Shown piece by piece: positions 5,272 through 6,953 of a stretch of DNA of 6,953 bases (positions within the stretch are counted from its first letter, which is position 1; each line of letters begins with the position of its first letter). The DNA is from Nitrospira lenta. Its GTDB lineage: Bacteria > Nitrospirota > Nitrospiria > Nitrospirales > Nitrospiraceae. Both the position numbers and the translations under genes were made by a program. The stretch covers positions 1 through 6,953 of the forward strand of contig CAMDRK010000131.1 of NCBI GenBank assembly GCA_945906715.1, written 5' to 3'. The notes beneath the pieces were generated by a model that was not told the DNA's origin, made no database searches, and saw nothing but the letters and a program-made list of their open reading frames with translations.

Positions 5272-6953
5272 ATGCAGAAGGCCGCCAATAATACCATCGA
5301 TCCACGCGCCTACGATCCCTTGATCCATGCTGGCGTCATTCGCCAAGCGGATCTCATAAAGGCCATTCAGGAGTCCGTTCATAAATCAACCAACTTGGAA
5401 GGCCTGCTGATTGAGAAATACCGAGTTCCCAAAGCGGTCCTCGGCAAGACACTGAGTACGTTTTTCGACTGCTCCTATATTCCATACGACGAACGGACCC
5501 TGATTGATCCTCAACTTCTCAAGAATATCAGTCACGATTACCTCCGCAGACACCATTGGCTCCCGCTGAAGCAGCAGGGTGACATTCTGGACGTTCTAAT
5601 CGACAACCCCCATGATCTCGAGAGAGGTCATGACATCCGACGTTCCTTCCCTGGCCTGACGATACGGTATGCCCTAGGCCTGCAGTGTGACATCGAACGG
5701 TTTCTCGGCGCCACGATCGGAGACACTGACAGTGGGTCCATTGCGGATACATTGGGCGAGCTGGTCAACGACGCTCACCACGATCAGTCTTTCGAGATCG
5801 AATCTGACAGCATTGACGAGAACGATTCCGCGATCGTACGGCTCGCAAATCAGATCATTGCCGAGGCGTACCGGCACGAGGCGTCTGACATCCATGTTGA
5901 ACCCTACTCGGATCGCAAGGAAACAGCGATCCGTTTTCGCGTGGATGGCACCTGCTCCACCTATATGCGGATTCCCGCGATTTATCGCCGAGCCTTGGTG
6001 TCCCGTATCAAGATCATGTCCAACCTGGATATTGCTGAACGCCGGAAGCCACAGGACGGGAAGATCCGATTCAAGCTGAACCAGGATAGGGAAATCGAGC
6101 TGCGCGTGGCCACCCTGCCGACCGCCGGTAATAATGAAGACATTGTCATGCGATTGCTCACGGCGAGGGAGCCCCTCCCTCTCGACTCCATGGAGTTTGC
6201 TCCGGCGACGCTCAAAGCGCTCCTGGAAATCGTCGAGAAACCGCACGGCATTATCTTGTGCGTGGGCCCAACCGGATCCGGAAAGACAACGACCCTGCAC
6301 GCCCTACTTCGTCATATCAATACAGACGAACGGAAAATCTGGACTGCGGAAGACCCCATCGAAATCACCCAGGAAGGCCTTCGGCAAGTGCAAGTCCATC
6401 CCAAAATCGGGTTTGCCTTTGCCTCCGCTATGCGGTCGTTCTTACGAGCCGACCCTGATGTCATCATGATCGGTGAGATGCGAGATAAGGAAACTGCCGA
6501 TGTGGCCATCGAGGCCTCGCTGACCGGGCACATGGTCTTAAGCACATTACACACAAACGGGGCGGTCGAGACTGTGGTCCGGCTCCTCGACCTGGGATGC
6601 GACTCCTACAACTTTGCCGATGCCATGCAAGGAGTGATCGCCAAGCGGCTCTGCAAGCGGATATGCGTCAATTGTAAAGAGCCGTACCATCCAACGGCTC
6701 AGGAGTACGACAGACTGGCTCATTGGTACGGTACGCAGACCTGGGACAGGCTCGACGTGGGCTATCGCGAGGACTTCCAGCTCTATCGAGGGCGTGGCTG
6801 TGATGCCTGCAGCCAGACAGGTCTCAAGGGTCGGGTCGCCTTGCACGAACTCCTGTGCGGATCAGATGAACTGCGAAACTTGATCCAGAACCGCGCCAAA
6901 ACGACAGAGATGCAGTGCCTGGCCGAGAAGGAGGGGATGGTGACACTCGTGCA
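5272..6953 (+). CDS. GspE/PilB-family type II secretion / type IV pilus assembly ATPase (3'-truncated by window edge)
   Basis: This cytoplasmic hexameric ATPase would power pilus extension or pseudopilus assembly at the inner membrane. There are 560 complete codons visible; family members typically end about 25-35 residues after the last visible block (EKEGMVTLV). ATG 5272 is the only plausible start after an in-frame TGA at 5233-5235, although it lacks a clear ribosome binding site. Residues 12-64 look like tandem MshEN motifs with degenerate signatures, and the MshEN/T2SSE_N domain extends to about 147. The ATPase core has Walker A GPTGSGKTT (332-340, K338), Asp box AEDPIE (359-364), Walker B ADPDVIMIGEMRD (393-405, E402) and His box TGHMVLSTLHTN (418-429, H420 and H427). 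A zinc tetracysteine is C465/C468 with C510/C513, and C461 is an extra cysteine. All catalytic motifs are intact. Walker B plus both His-box histidines place it with GspE/PilB. The window does not show which system it serves. Confidence 0.95.
   Translation, partial: MQKAANNTIDPRAYDPLIHAGVIRQADLIKAIQESVHKSTNLEGLLIEKYRVPKAVLGKTLSTFFDCSYIPYDERTLIDPQLLKNISHDYLRRHHWLPLKQQGDILDVLIDNPHDLERGHDIRRSFPGLTIRYALGLQCDIERFLGATIGDTDSGSIADTLGELVNDAHHDQSFEIESDSIDENDSAIVRLANQIIAEAYRHEASDIHVEPYSDRKETAIRFRVDGTCSTYMRIPAIYRRALVSRIKIMSNLDIAERRKPQDGKIRFKLNQDREIELRVATLPTAGNNEDIVMRLLTAREPLPLDSMEFAPATLKALLEIVEKPHGIILCVGPTGSGKTTTLHALLRHINTDERKIWTAEDPIEITQEGLRQVQVHPKIGFAFASAMRSFLRADPDVIMIGEMRDKETADVAIEASLTGHMVLSTLHTNGAVETVVRLLDLGCDSYNFADAMQGVIAKRLCKRICVNCKEPYHPTAQEYDRLAHWYGTQTWDRLDVGYREDFQLYRGRGCDACSQTGLKGRVALHELLCGSDELRNLIQNRAKTTEMQCLAEKEGMVTLV

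Noticed and set aside
5674..6300. 208-codon open frame antisense to the ATPase gene
   Set aside because: It covers conserved ATPase coding sequence on the other strand and has no recognisable domain or ribosome binding site; long antisense frames are common at this GC.
1..6953. A novel multi-gene defence or biosynthetic system
   Set aside because: All but two genes belong to well-known housekeeping families, the units point in different directions, and the two less-known proteins show no nuclease, toxin, polymerase or other effector motif.

Overview
The window reads as ordinary bacterial chromosome of moderate-to-high GC, and most likely comes from the phylum Nitrospirota, genus Nitrospira or close to it. 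This assignment is an inference. It rests on the style of the proteins (a CorA that lines up with the Thermotoga maritima type, a one-domain DUF1566 secreted protein, a GspE/PilB ATPase) and on a heptad-repeat intergenic element of a kind I associate with Nitrospira genomes. There is no rRNA, tRNA, CRISPR array, transposase or phage gene, and nothing resembles a mobile island.

Layout: (1) 1-2452, plus strand: the 3' part of leuC, a 116-bp gap holding a heptad-repeat inverted element, leuD, and a small membrane-anchored protein of unknown function whose start codon overlaps the leuD stop. LeuC and LeuD form isopropylmalate isomerase, the second step of leucine biosynthesis. (2) 2491-4121, minus strand: corA (Mg2+/divalent cation channel), followed 20 bp later by a secreted DUF1566 protein. 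The DUF1566 gene converges on the leu cluster with 38 bp between the stop codons. (3) 4122-4272: a divergent intergenic region with a fairly good sigma70-like promoter for corA. (4) 4273-5076, plus strand: a CysQ-like phosphatase of the inositol monophosphatase superfamily. (5) 5077-5271: a leader region with a possible terminator hairpin, a direct repeat and a promoter-like sequence. (6) 5272 to the window end, plus strand: a GspE/PilB-type secretion or type IV pilus assembly ATPase, cut by the window edge roughly 25-35 residues before its expected C-terminus.

The genes form three or four independent transcription units and do not make one pathway. I found no evidence for a new multi-gene system. 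The points most worth a second look are the heptad-repeat element placed directly against the leuD ribosome binding site, the uncharacterised protein coupled to leuD, and the tandem MshEN-like motif of the ATPase. That motif keeps the 24+5+24 register of the c-di-GMP-binding family but has lost most of its ligand-contact signature residues.
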